Assembly: GCA_024401365.1 (NCBI GenBank)
Contig: JAKSLE010000012.1
Location: 1-64,000 of the forward strand
DNA length: 64,000 nucleotides
Direction: 5' to 3'
From: Bacteroidales bacterium
GTDB taxonomy: Bacteria > Bacteroidota > Bacteroidia > Bacteroidales > Marinilabiliaceae
The notes beneath the pieces were generated by a model. That model saw only the letters and a list, made by a program, of their open reading frames with translations. It was not told the DNA's origin and searched no databases. Position 1 is the first letter of the stretch, and each line of letters begins with the position of its first letter. A program made the position numbers and the translations under genes. This document shows positions 16,173 through 25,475 of this stretch, piece by piece.

Positions 16173-19133
16173 TTAGAGAGCGATTGTCATACCGAGAGTA
16201 TATAGACCCTCGATAGGATCGCTATAGAGGAACTCCTTCTTCTTGTTGTTGAACAAGTTGTGAGCGCTCAAGAAGAACTCTACTACAGAAGAAGGGTGGT
16301 AGCCAATCTTCATGTTGACTGTGAAGCGTTCGCAAAGTTTATCCTTGCCGAAAGAAGTAAGGTATTCGCGCTTGCCCATGAAGTTGGCGAAAGTTGCGAT
16401 ATTCAAACGATCGAGAGGCTTATAGATCAAACCTACCATACCATAGACGCTAGGGGTAGCCTTATGCTTATGACCATCCTCGAGAGCAGGCTGTACGAAT
16501 TCGCTATTACCGAGGGTAGCGTTCATATCCTTATCCATACGGACGTTGTACTTCAAGCCGTAGTACATTGATGCTGGGTAATCGATTACAACGCCATTGA
16601 TATCGGTATAAGGTATGCCCTTCTTAGCTGCTTCCATCATTCCTGCGATAGTCTCCTGCTGCTGTGCTGGAGTCATCTTGCTATAAGAAACAGCGATATA
16701 ATTATCGGCGTGAGGGTTGTTGAGAATCTGTCCGAGCATAGCCATACCAGCCTCAGTATTGCCACCAGAAGCGATAACTGACTGACCGAAACTCATCATT
16801 ACCTCCTGAATTGCTGCGCCCGAAGCGGCTCCAGCAGCTTGCAACTGCTGAGAGAAGGCTTCATTCTGGTGGTAAGCGAAATAATTGTCAATTATTGTTT
16901 TCTGTACGTTCAAGTTGACCTTAGATATCAATTTAGGAGATATGATCCAATCGACACCTACGCTGATACCCTTCTGCTTAACATCGTAAGGGAGGTTGCC
17001 GAACTTAATGTAAGCCTCCTTGTTCATGATATTATGAACATTAGCCATAGCCATAGCCTGTCCGAATGCGCCCTGAGAAGCAACCATCATAGCGGCAGCG
17101 AATGCTGCGTCACCAGCTGCGCCAGGTTCAAACTGTGTTCTATCGATTGATGCAGTAGCCTTCTTAACTGCTTCAGATGCTACATCGGCCAAGTGATAAA
17201 TTGTTTCAGGAGCGAGCTTGTAGTTAGCATAGCTACTCATCAATGCTCCATAATCGCGGCTCCAAGACATGAATGCCTCAGCATCGATGATTACAGCATT
17301 AGAAGGTCTCCAACGGTAACCAATTTCGAGGTTATCCATGTTTGTCATATCATAATCGTCGTTGCCAACGAAGTGAGCTGTATTAGGCCAAAGCATGTTG
17401 GTGCGCTTTACAGTCAATGCTGATGAAGTATTAACCATTGTCATTGAACGGTTGGCGCGACCATAGCTCAAACGGATAAAATTATTATCGTTGAAGAGGT
17501 AGTTGGCTACGAACTGATAAGAAGGATTCCACTTGTCGGGGATGCTTGTCTTATCTGAACGCAAAGCAGCTATGAGGCGCAAGTCACCGAAGTGAGCATC
17601 GAAGCGGATTGAAGGAGCGAAAGTATTGATATCGGCGGTGCCATCAAAGAAACCGCCTAGTTGCTGTACGCCCTCCTGATATTGAGTAGCTACGCCCATG
17701 CCCTTGCCGTAGTCGAACGAAGGAGTGTAATCCTCGTACCTAATATACTGGTAAGATACACCTGGACGGATACCCAAGAAATCGCCGATTTTGAAATCGT
17801 ACTCAGCCGAGATATCATAAGAGAAAGGCTTAACCTTGAAACCAGGAACACCCACAGCATAGTTGTTGGAACCCGTCATGAAGTCGGCATTTAAAGAGAG
17901 ACCAAAGATATTAGCATTCAAGTTGCCGTAAGTACTCTTTGATACGCGGTTTTCGAACGACATATAGCTATCGCCCACCTGAGTAGACATTGCACTTGAG
18001 TTCTGGTAACCAAAAGAGAGGTCGAAGCGAACATTATTACTTGGAGTCAAAGTAATGTAACCATTGATACCAGTAGTCTGGCGAGCCACTGAAGGGTCGT
18101 TGTATTTGAACTTAAGGTTACGCTCAGGCATATTTGTCTCGAAAACATAATACTCGTTAGCACCAGTATTTACGTTAGGAGAAGTAATTACATGCATGAG
18201 GTTGGCTATTTTATCCAACGAGTAGAAACCACCAGCAGAAGCGTCGGTCAAAGCGCCCGACTGTACAAGTTCACCGAACTTATCTGCGGGTACGCCCTCA
18301 TTGATGCCAGGTATATTGGCATTACGGTCGGCGAAGAAAAGACCATGCTGAGGCATGATGTAGAACTTATCTGTAGGACGGTCGCGACGTTGAGTATTAA
18401 ATGTAAGACCCATTGCTATTTTGTCGGTAACAGCCTTACGCATAGCGAAGTCGACGATATAAGTATCTTTATTGCCCATTTGAGCGCTACCGCTGACAGC
18501 CTTTGACGAAGCGTTAGGTTTTTCTGTGATGATGTTGATTACACCTGTTACGGCGTTACCACCATAGAGGGCCGAGCTAGCACCACGTACCACCTCGATA
18601 CGTTCAATATCCTCTATAGATATAGGAAGCATATCGAAGTTGATAGCACCCATTGCATAGTTGTGAGCGACGCGACCGTCGATCATCAACAAAGTATTGG
18701 CGTTCTCGGCATAAAGGAGAAGGTTGTTGTCTGGTATGTTGTTCAGACCACGAATCTGTACATCGTACATACCATTTGTCTTCTCTTGAACGATAACACC
18801 AGGGATGAAGCGGAATGCCTCCTCGATTGTTGTCAAGCCATAAGTACGCATCTCACCGCGTGTAAGAACGGATGAAGAAAGCGGACTGGTGAATGCATCC
18901 TCCTCCTCTTTGGAAGCCGACGATACATTCTTGTTCATGATCATGGCAAAAAGTTCATCTACGCTAGCAACGCCCAAAGTCTCCACTGCGGCCATCAGAT
19001 CTTCGAGAGGTAGATCAGACAACTCTTCAATTGACATTGAGAGGATTTGTTCCTTTGTGAGATTAGATTGTGCATTTACCCAGCTAGAACACAGAGCCAA
19101 TGATAGTAATAGTGCTGCGAATTTTCTTTTCAT
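16173..19133 (-). CDS. TonB-dependent receptor with N-terminal helical extension
   Basis: Outer-membrane TonB-dependent transporter, 986 residues. The start at 19133 yields a good signal peptide (MKRKFAALLLSLAL...NAQ); nine extra residues from an upstream codon would spoil it. Before the plug comes an unusual acidic helical stretch of about 50 residues (SIEELSDLPLEDL, ASVDELFAMIM). Plug motifs are MRTYGLTTIEEAFRFIPG, VQIRGLNNIPD, LLMIDGR and ERIEVVRGASSALYGGNAV. It lacks the SusC signature and has no SusD partner, so an iron-complex, vitamin or other small substrate is more likely than a glycan, but the substrate is unknown. No promoter of the common type was found upstream. Confidence 0.9.
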   Translation of the reverse strand: MKRKFAALLLSLALCSSWVNAQSNLTKEQILSMSIEELSDLPLEDLMAAVETLGVASVDELFAMIMNKNVSSASKEEEDAFTSPLSSSVLTRGEMRTYGLTTIEEAFRFIPGVIVQEKTNGMYDVQIRGLNNIPDNNLLLYAENANTLLMIDGRVAHNYAMGAINFDMLPISIEDIERIEVVRGASSALYGGNAVTGVINIITEKPNASSKAVSGSAQMGNKDTYIVDFAMRKAVTDKIAMGLTFNTQRRDRPTDKFYIMPQHGLFFADRNANIPGINEGVPADKFGELVQSGALTDASAGGFYSLDKIANLMHVITSPNVNTGANEYYVFETNMPERNLKFKYNDPSVARQTTGINGYITLTPSNNVRFDLSFGYQNSSAMSTQVGDSYMSFENRVSKSTYGNLNANIFGLSLNADFMTGSNNYAVGVPGFKVKPFSYDISAEYDFKIGDFLGIRPGVSYQYIRYEDYTPSFDYGKGMGVATQYQEGVQQLGGFFDGTADINTFAPSIRFDAHFGDLRLIAALRSDKTSIPDKWNPSYQFVANYLFNDNNFIRLSYGRANRSMTMVNTSSALTVKRTNMLWPNTAHFVGNDDYDMTNMDNLEIGYRWRPSNAVIIDAEAFMSWSRDYGALMSSYANYKLAPETIYHLADVASEAVKKATASIDRTQFEPGAAGDAAFAAAMMVASQGAFGQAMAMANVHNIMNKEAYIKFGNLPYDVKQKGISVGVDWIISPKLISKVNLNVQKTIIDNYFAYHQNEAFSQQLQAAGAASGAAIQEVMMSFGQSVIASGGNTEAGMAMLGQILNNPHADNYIAVSYSKMTPAQQQETIAGMMEAAKKGIPYTDINGVVIDYPASMYYGLKYNVRMDKDMNATLGNSEFVQPALEDGHKHKATPSVYGMVGLIYKPLDRLNIATFANFMGKREYLTSFGKDKLCERFTVNMKIGYHPSSVVEFFLSAHNLFNNKKKEFLYSDPIEGLYTLGMTIAL

Positions 19134-19480
19134 CTTAGTGTAAAATAAGTCTCTAAACACCCTATATTACGTCAATGTATTATGCAATGTTATACCAATA
19201 AGCAATGTTTATATCTAAAAAAGTTTAAAGACCCTGTTAACTCTATCATCATGAGTCCTTTTATAATAATAGGCTGTATACGGAGAGGGTATTTGTTGCT
19301 CGCAGTTTTTTTGTTTGTTGCATGAAAAATGATGTTTCAAGATCAAAAATCAATGAAAAATGGGGAGAATTGCGGAGATTTTACGAAAAACACTGAATTA
19401 ACAGTGTAAAACGTGGCATAACGGGATTTAATTTATAACTTCGCACAATTTCGGTCAATAAAGATTTACCCATATAATTT
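19134..19480. other. 347-bp divergent intergenic region between the TonB receptor and carB
   Basis: AT-rich. It carries one copy of the dispersed TTGCTCGCAG repeat and an 18-nt inverted repeat ACACTG-N6-CAGTGT at 19390-19407 that could be an operator. The best carB -7 candidate is TAACTTCG at 19436-19443 (one mismatch to TAnnTTTG). No gene seen. Confidence 0.5.
19271..19312 (+). repeat. Dispersed intergenic repeat, copy B
   Basis: GGCTGTATACGGAGAGGG followed by TTGTTGCTCGCAG and seven T. It shares the 3' block with the copies at 3551 and 55566. The 5' half pairs poorly with the 3' half here, so conservation is of primary sequence rather than of a hairpin. Confidence 0.7.
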
Positions 19481-22400
19481 ATGAAAAATAAACTCAACAA
19501 AGTACTAGTCTTAGGCTCCGGTGCGCTGAAAATTGGTCAGGCAGGAGAGTTCGACTATTCTGGTTCTCAAGCGCTGAAGGCTTTGCGCGAAGAGGGTATC
19601 AGCAGCGTGTTGGTCAATCCTAACATCGCAACCATCCAGACGTCAGAGGGTATTGCAGACAAGGTTTACTTCTTGCCTATTACTCCTCACTTCATTACAG
19701 AAATCATCAAGAAGGAGCGTCCTGATGGCATCATGCTCGCTTGGGGTGGACAGACTGGCTTGAATGTTGGTACTGCACTCTACCAGAGCGGTACTCTTGC
19801 AGAGTATGGCGTTAAGGTTCTCGGTACCAGCGTAGAGGCTATCATGAATACAGAGGACCGTGACCTCTTCGTCAAGGAGCTTGATAAGGCAGAGCTTAAG
19901 ACTCCAGTCAGCCAGGCATGTGAGAATATGACAGATGCTCTCGCAGCAGCTCACAAGATCGGATTCCCTATCATGATCCGTTCGGCTTATGCACTTGGTG
20001 GTCTTGGTTCGGGTATCTGTCCCGACGAGAAGACATTCAAAGAACTTGCCGAGAGTGCATTCACATTTGCTCCACAGGTACTTGTTGAGGAGTCACTTAA
20101 GGGTTGGAAAGAGATTGAGTTCGAGTGTATCCGAGATGCCAACGACCACTGCTTTACAGTTGCGTCAATGGAGAACTTCGACCCACTTGGTATCCACACA
20201 GGAGAGTCTATCGTAGTTGCACCTACATGCTCACTTACAGATGCACAGGTTAAGTTCCTTCAGGATATTACCATTAAGTGTGTACGTCACCTCAATATTG
20301 TAGGTGAGTGTAACATACAATTTGCATTCAACGCTGAGACAAACGACTACCGTATCATCGAGGTAAATGCACGTCTCTCGCGTTCATCTGCTCTTGCATC
20401 TAAGGCAACAGGTTATCCATTGGCTTTCGTAGCTGCTAAGATTGCCCTTGGCTACACACTCGACCAGATTGGCGAGATGGGTACACCAAACTCGGCATAC
20501 GTAGCTCCTAGCCTCGACTATATGATATGTAAGATCCCTCGTTGGGACCTCACTAAGTTCTCTGGTGTAAGCCGTTTGATTGGCTCATCAATGAAGTCGG
20601 TAGGCGAGATCATGTCTATCGGTCGCTCATTCGAGGAGATGATTCAGAAGGGCTTGCGTATGATTGGTCAGGGTATGCACGGCTTCGTAGGCAACGACCA
20701 TGTTAAGTTCGATAACCTCGATGAGGAACTTCAGAACCCAACTGACCTCCGTATCTTCGCTATTGCTCAGGCACTCGAAGAGGGCTACACACCAAAGCGT
20801 ATTGAGGAGTTGACAAAGATCGACGTTTGGTTCCTCGACAGACTTAAGAATATCGTTGATATAGAGCACAAGCTTCAGTCGTACAACAAGCTTGAGGAGC
20901 TTCCAGATGCTCTATTGAAAGAGGCTAAGGTTGCCGGCTTCTCAGATTTCCAGATTGCTCGTTTCGTTCTCAAGAACGAGGAAGGCAACATGGAGAAGAA
21001 GAATCTCGATGTTAGAAAGTACCGTAAGGCTAAGGGTATTGTTCCTGCAGTAAAGCGCATCAATACAGTTGCCAGCGAGCATCCAGAGTTGACAAACTAC
21101 CTCTACGTGACATACGCAGTAGAGGGACACGATATTGAGTATTACAAGAACGAGAAGTCGGTAGTCGTTCTCGGTTCAGGCGCATACCGTATCGGTTCAT
21201 CAGTAGAGTTCGACTGGTGTTCGGTAAATGCTATCAACACAGCACGCAAGCTCGGTTACAAGTCGATCATGATCAACTACAACCCTGAGACAGTATCTAC
21301 AGACTACGATATGTGCGACCGTCTCTACTTCGACGAGCTCTCACTTGAGCGTGTACTCGACGTTATCGACCTTGAGGCTCCTAAGGGTGTGATTGTATCG
21401 GTAGGTGGTCAGATCCCAAACAACCTTGCTATGAAGCTCCATCGTCGTGGTGTACCTGTACTTGGTACAAGCCCACTCGACATCGACCGTGCAGAGAACC
21501 GCGACAAGTTCTCGGCTATGCTCGATAAGCTTGGTATCGATCAGCCAGCATGGCGTGCGTTGACATCAATGGACGACATCAAGGCATTTGTCGATCAGGT
21601 AGGCTTCCCTGTATTGGTTCGTCCATCATACGTACTCTCTGGTGCTGCGATGAACGTATGTTACGACAACGATCAGCTCGAGCGCTTCCTCAAGATGGCT
21701 ACAGAGGTATCTAAGGAGTTCCCAGTTGTAGTTTCTCAGTTCATGACAGATACTAAGGAGATAGAGTTCGACGCTGTTGCCGACAAGGGCGAGGTTGTTG
21801 AGTATGCTATCTCTGAGCACGTAGAGTTTGCAGGTGTTCACTCGGGTGATGCTACAATGCTCTTCCCAGCACAGAACATTTACTTCGCTACGGTACGCAA
21901 GATCAAGAATATTGCACGACAGATTGCCAAGGAGCTCAATATCTCGGGTCCTTTCAATATCCAGTTCCTTGCTAAGAACAATATGGTAAAGGTAATCGAG
22001 TGTAACCTCCGTGCATCGCGTTCGTTCCCATTCGTATCCAAGATACTTAAGCACAACTTCATCGAGACAGCTACAAAGATTATGCTCGACGCACCTTACA
22101 CTCGTCCAGAGAAGGGTGAGTTTGATATCGATCATGTAGGTGTCAAGGCATCGCAGTTCTCATTTGCACGTTTGCAGAATGCCGACCCAGTTCTCGGCGT
22201 AGATATGTCGTCTACAGGCGAGGTTGGTTGCTTGGGTGATGATGTCAATGAGGCTCTCCTCAACGCGCTTATCGCTACAGGTTACTCGCTCCCTAAGAAG
22301 TCTATCCTTCTCTCTTCAGGCGCGCCTAAGGGCAAGGTCGACCTCCTTGAGCCAGCACAGGCACTCGTTGCCAACGGCTATGAGATCTACGCTACAGCAG

Positions 22401-22702
22401 GTACAGCTAAGTTCTTGAACGAGAATGGCGTTAAGGCTACTACAGTTAGTTGGCCAGACGAGAATGGCGAGAACAACGTGATGGATATGATTGCCAACCA
22501 TAAGTTCGACCTCATTGTCAATGTTCCTAAGAACCAGACAAAGAGAGAACTTACAAACGGCTACAAGATCCGTCGTGGCGCTATCGACCACAACATTCCA
22601 TTGATGACCAATGTACGTCTTGCTAAGGCATTCATCAACGCCTTTACTTCGGTTAAGCTCGAGGATATCAAGATCAAGAGCTGGCAAGAGTACAAGTTGT
22701 AA
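19481..22702 (+). CDS. carB: Carbamoyl-phosphate synthase large subunit
   Basis: Makes carbamoyl phosphate from bicarbonate, ammonia delivered by the small subunit, and two ATP, for arginine and pyrimidine synthesis. At 1073 residues it is full length. The two homologous ATP-grasp halves begin with VLVLGSGALKIGQAGEFDYS and VVVLGSGAYRIGSSVEFDW; a C-terminal MGS-like allosteric domain follows (ILLSSGAPKGKVDLL, AGTAKFL). carA is not adjacent and not in the window. ArgR is encoded at 51080, but I could not identify a convincing ARG box upstream. Confidence 0.97.
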   Translation: MKNKLNKVLVLGSGALKIGQAGEFDYSGSQALKALREEGISSVLVNPNIATIQTSEGIADKVYFLPITPHFITEIIKKERPDGIMLAWGGQTGLNVGTALYQSGTLAEYGVKVLGTSVEAIMNTEDRDLFVKELDKAELKTPVSQACENMTDALAAAHKIGFPIMIRSAYALGGLGSGICPDEKTFKELAESAFTFAPQVLVEESLKGWKEIEFECIRDANDHCFTVASMENFDPLGIHTGESIVVAPTCSLTDAQVKFLQDITIKCVRHLNIVGECNIQFAFNAETNDYRIIEVNARLSRSSALASKATGYPLAFVAAKIALGYTLDQIGEMGTPNSAYVAPSLDYMICKIPRWDLTKFSGVSRLIGSSMKSVGEIMSIGRSFEEMIQKGLRMIGQGMHGFVGNDHVKFDNLDEELQNPTDLRIFAIAQALEEGYTPKRIEELTKIDVWFLDRLKNIVDIEHKLQSYNKLEELPDALLKEAKVAGFSDFQIARFVLKNEEGNMEKKNLDVRKYRKAKGIVPAVKRINTVASEHPELTNYLYVTYAVEGHDIEYYKNEKSVVVLGSGAYRIGSSVEFDWCSVNAINTARKLGYKSIMINYNPETVSTDYDMCDRLYFDELSLERVLDVIDLEAPKGVIVSVGGQIPNNLAMKLHRRGVPVLGTSPLDIDRAENRDKFSAMLDKLGIDQPAWRALTSMDDIKAFVDQVGFPVLVRPSYVLSGAAMNVCYDNDQLERFLKMATEVSKEFPVVVSQFMTDTKEIEFDAVADKGEVVEYAISEHVEFAGVHSGDATMLFPAQNIYFATVRKIKNIARQIAKELNISGPFNIQFLAKNNMVKVIECNLRASRSFPFVSKILKHNFIETATKIMLDAPYTRPEKGEFDIDHVGVKASQFSFARLQNADPVLGVDMSSTGEVGCLGDDVNEALLNALIATGYSLPKKSILLSSGAPKGKVDLLEPAQALVANGYEIYATAGTAKFLNENGVKATTVSWPDENGENNVMDMIANHKFDLIVNVPKNQTKRELTNGYKIRRGAIDHNIPLMTNVRLAKAFINAFTSVKLEDIKIKSWQEYKL

Positions 22703-22724
22703 TCTGATTTTTACAATTCGCTAT

Positions 22725-22761
22725 ATAGGCACTGGCTTTGGCTGGTGCCTATTTTCTTTTT
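22725..22761 (+). terminator. Rho-independent terminator after carB
   Basis: ATAGGCAC pairs with GTGCCTAT; the 3' side runs into TTTTCTTTTTAT. Confidence 0.75.
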
Positions 22762-22767
22762 ATTTAC

Positions 22768-22775
22768 TACCTTTG
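22768..22775 (+). promoter_or_regulatory. -7 promoter element TACCTTTG for miaB
   Basis: Exact TAnnTTTG match 21 bases before the miaB ATG, directly after the carB terminator. It supports the start at 22797 rather than an upstream in-frame start within carB. Confidence 0.6.
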
Positions 22776-22796
22776 TGCCGTAATTTTGTACGGGAT

Positions 22797-24131
22797 ATGG
22801 AAACCAAACATTTATACATAGAGACATACGGTTGCCAGATGAATGTGGCCGACACTGAAGTTGTAGCTGCAGTAATGCAGACCGTAGGTTATGAGATGAC
22901 AGAAGATGCCAAGAAGGCCGACGCCATATTGCTCAATACATGCAGTATACGCGACAATGCAGAGCAGCGAGTACTCGGTCGCCTCAGAGAGCTCTCGGCG
23001 CTTCGTGCAGACAATCCTAAGCTCGTTTTAGGAGTCATAGGATGTATGGCTGAGCGCACACAGCAGACACTCTTTGAGAATGGGGTCAATCTTGTGGCTG
23101 GTCCTGACAGTTATATGGATATGCCCAACCTCATTATGGCTGCAGAGGCAGGAGAGAAGGCTATCAATGTGCAACTGTCGACAACCGAGACATACAAGAG
23201 TGTACTTCCACGACGTATATCAGCAGGCAGCATATCGGCATTCGTAAGCATTATGCGCGGATGCAACAACTTCTGCTCATACTGTATTGTACCTTATACC
23301 CGAGGTCGTGAGAGAAGTCGCGAGCCAGAGAGCATACTCAACGAGATACGCGATCTTCAGGAACGAGGCTACAAGGAGGTTACCCTTCTCGGTCAGAATG
23401 TCAACTCGTACAACTATACCAATGAGAGCGACTCGAGCAAGAATCTCCATTTCCCTGGCTTGCTTGCGTTAGTAGCAGAGACATTCCCGGATATGCGTAT
23501 ACGTTTCACCACATCGCATCCTAAGGATATGACCGACGAGACACTCCAGGTTATAGCAGCGCACAAGAATCTTTGCCGTCATATACACCTGCCATTGCAG
23601 TCGGGATCCGACCGTATATTGCAGTTGATGAACCGTAAGTATACCTCGGAGTGGTACAAGGACAGAGTGAACGCTATACGTCGCATTTTGCCAGATTGCG
23701 GTATTACTACCGATGTCTTCTGTGGATTCCATTCAGAGACTGAAGAGGACCATCAGATGACGCTCGACCTCATGAAGTGGGCTGGTTACGACTCGGCATT
23801 TATGTTCCAATACTCAGAGCGTCCTGGCACATTTGCTGCCAAGAATCTGCCAGACAATGTCTCTCCCGAGATTAAGGGCCGACGACTCAAGGAACTCATT
23901 GATCTTCAGAATGTTCTCTCGCTCGAGAGCAACAAGAAAGATATAGGTAAGGAGTTTGAGGTACTTGTAGAGGGCTTCTCTAAGCGTTCCAAGGACGACC
24001 TTATGGGACGTACATCGCAGAACAAGGCTGTAGTATTCCCTGCCGAGGGCCATAAGAAGGGCGACCTGGTACGAGTACGCGTCTACGATGCTACGCAAGC
24101 TACGCTTCTTGCCAAGAAGATTGCCGATTAA
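22797..24131 (+). CDS. miaB: tRNA-2-methylthio-N6-isopentenyladenosine methylthiotransferase
   Basis: Radical-SAM enzyme that adds the methylthio group at A37 of tRNAs reading UNN codons, 444 residues. The N-terminal UPF0004 domain has cluster-binding cysteines in ETYGCQMN, NTCSIRDNAE and GCMAER. The radical-SAM CxxxCxxC is in RGCNNFCSYCIVPYTRGRE. A C-terminal TRAM domain (EFEVLVEGFSKRSKDDLMG) binds RNA. The chosen ATG fits the promoter box and the usual protein start. The stop codon overlaps the ATG of the next gene (TAATG), so the two are co-transcribed. Confidence 0.96.
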   Translation: METKHLYIETYGCQMNVADTEVVAAVMQTVGYEMTEDAKKADAILLNTCSIRDNAEQRVLGRLRELSALRADNPKLVLGVIGCMAERTQQTLFENGVNLVAGPDSYMDMPNLIMAAEAGEKAINVQLSTTETYKSVLPRRISAGSISAFVSIMRGCNNFCSYCIVPYTRGRERSREPESILNEIRDLQERGYKEVTLLGQNVNSYNYTNESDSSKNLHFPGLLALVAETFPDMRIRFTTSHPKDMTDETLQVIAAHKNLCRHIHLPLQSGSDRILQLMNRKYTSEWYKDRVNAIRRILPDCGITTDVFCGFHSETEEDHQMTLDLMKWAGYDSAFMFQYSERPGTFAAKNLPDNVSPEIKGRRLKELIDLQNVLSLESNKKDIGKEFEVLVEGFSKRSKDDLMGRTSQNKAVVFPAEGHKKGDLVRVRVYDATQATLLAKKIAD

Positions 24132-25297
24132 TGAAGATAAGAATAATCATAACGACCCTGCTTTGCGCCTTGATGCTTATTGAGGCTCAAGGCAGGGATG
24201 TTTATTCCTCTCCGGCCGATAGTACTCATAATGCGTTGGAAAGAGTCATAGGATTGGCAGAGAAGGTTCTGGATCTTGTGACATACAATCCCGATTCTTC
24301 GCGCTATTCATTTGCTCTCTATCCGGCGGCTTCGTATGGACACCGCACAGGGCTCGAGGTAGGCCTTATGCCTATCATGCAGGTAAAGTCTCTCACCCAC
24401 AGGCAATCGTCCATCGTCATGGGGCTCCTTGTCTCCACCAAGAAGATGTGGGAGGTGCAACTTGACATGGATCTCTATCCTACAGACAATATATCACTTG
24501 CCGGCAAGGTAGAGTGGATGCGCTTGCCCGATGAGTTTTATCTCTTCGGCAATAAGAAGAAAAAGGTAGAGGCAGAGATGCTCACCCGCACCTTGTCGGC
24601 CAATCCAGCCATGCTTGTCAGACTAGGGGAGTCGAACTGGGAGGTTGGTCCCACATTGCGCTATTACTATGCCAGTTACACCGATATAGAGGCTCGCGAC
24701 GAGATGCTTCAGACGTACATAGAGAAGATACTCCATGACAGCAGTTGCACCTCATTCGGCATTGGCCTCAGGTTGCGACGCGATACGCGAGACAATAACG
24801 ATTGGCCTAGGTCGGGATCGCTGTTCGACTACGAGATAGATGGGTGGAACAACTCCAACTATAGTGGTTGGGGCGACTTTGTGACTATGACGGCCGACTA
24901 CAGGAAGTATATCTCCATAAAGAAGAGTGTACTGGCTGCGCAGGCATATCTATCCACTGCCTCGGGCGATACGCCTATTCACCTTCTACCCACCTTTGGC
25001 GGTACGCGTCTCGACAGGGCTGTAGGGCACAACCTCAAGTACCTAGGCGATATTGCGTGGTTCACTCAGGTAGAGTGGCGTATGCCGTTGTTCTGGCGTC
25101 TGGGCGCTACTGTTTTTACCGGTGTTGGTAAGGCTACCGACAAGGCTAAGGATGTGTTGCAAGATGCGCATGGGGTAGTAGGAGCAGGGTTGCGCTTCAA
25201 GGTATTCCCTAAATCGGGTATGAATATCCGTCTGGATTATGGTAGGGGTACGCATGGCGACCATGGTTTTTACCTCAATGTCAAGGAGGGCTTTTAA
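24131..25297 (+). CDS. Omp85/surface-antigen (D15) type outer-membrane barrel
   Basis: Predicted beta-barrel protein of 388 residues with a signal peptide (MKIRIIITTLLCALML...). The barrel pattern matches the bacterial surface antigen family: LRRDTRDNNDWPRSGSLF corresponds to the usual RD-N--P--G strand entry, followed by alternating aromatic strands and a C-terminal Phe. There is no room for POTRA domains, so it is not a BamA or TamA; short forms of this family are frequent and mostly uncharacterised. It overlaps miaB by one base. Transport or scaffolding is a guess. Confidence 0.75.
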   Translation: MKIRIIITTLLCALMLIEAQGRDVYSSPADSTHNALERVIGLAEKVLDLVTYNPDSSRYSFALYPAASYGHRTGLEVGLMPIMQVKSLTHRQSSIVMGLLVSTKKMWEVQLDMDLYPTDNISLAGKVEWMRLPDEFYLFGNKKKKVEAEMLTRTLSANPAMLVRLGESNWEVGPTLRYYYASYTDIEARDEMLQTYIEKILHDSSCTSFGIGLRLRRDTRDNNDWPRSGSLFDYEIDGWNNSNYSGWGDFVTMTADYRKYISIKKSVLAAQAYLSTASGDTPIHLLPTFGGTRLDRAVGHNLKYLGDIAWFTQVEWRMPLFWRLGATVFTGVGKATDKAKDVLQDAHGVVGAGLRFKVFPKSGMNIRLDYGRGTHGDHGFYLNVKEGF

Positions 25298-25316
25298 AAG
25301 AGCTTGATTATTCACT

Positions 25317-25371
25317 GTGCGAAAACGCACGCTTAGGGTGTGCGAAAACGCACATGTGTGCGATAATGCAC
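25317..25371 (+). promoter_or_regulatory. Triple palindromic enhancer candidate upstream of FtsX permease
   Basis: Three 14-bp inverted repeats: GTGCGAAAACGCAC at 25317-25330 and 25340-25353, and GTGCGATAATGCAC at 25358-25371. Spacers are 9 and 4 nt (ATGT). The same arrangement, spacer lengths and distance to a sigma-54-like promoter occur at 33124-33178. The centres lie about 90, 108 and 131 bp before the predicted transcription start, as expected for NtrC-family enhancer sites. Confidence 0.75.
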
Positions 25372-25428
25372 ATGTCGAAGCATTCTGGTTTTTGTGTTAA
25401 GTATCACAGTATCAGTTGGTTGTGTGTT

Positions 25429-25444
25429 TGGCATATTTTTTGAC
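25429..25444 (+). promoter_or_regulatory. Sigma-54-like -24/-12 promoter, variant -12
   Basis: TGGCATA-TTTT-TTGAC. The GG and the G of the -12 box have canonical sigma-54 spacing; the -12 dinucleotide is GA instead of GC. The same TGGCATA-N4-TTGAC occurs before the TolC operon at 33237. Predicted start near 25455, 21 nt before the ATG. Confidence 0.6.
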
Positions 25445-25475
25445 GTAGGGTTAGTGAACGAAAAATAATGAATAT

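Noticed and set aside
19390..19407. ACACTG-N6-CAGTGT as an ArgR or pyrimidine operator for carB
   Set aside because: It does not resemble the ARG box and is seen only once, so no regulator can be assigned.
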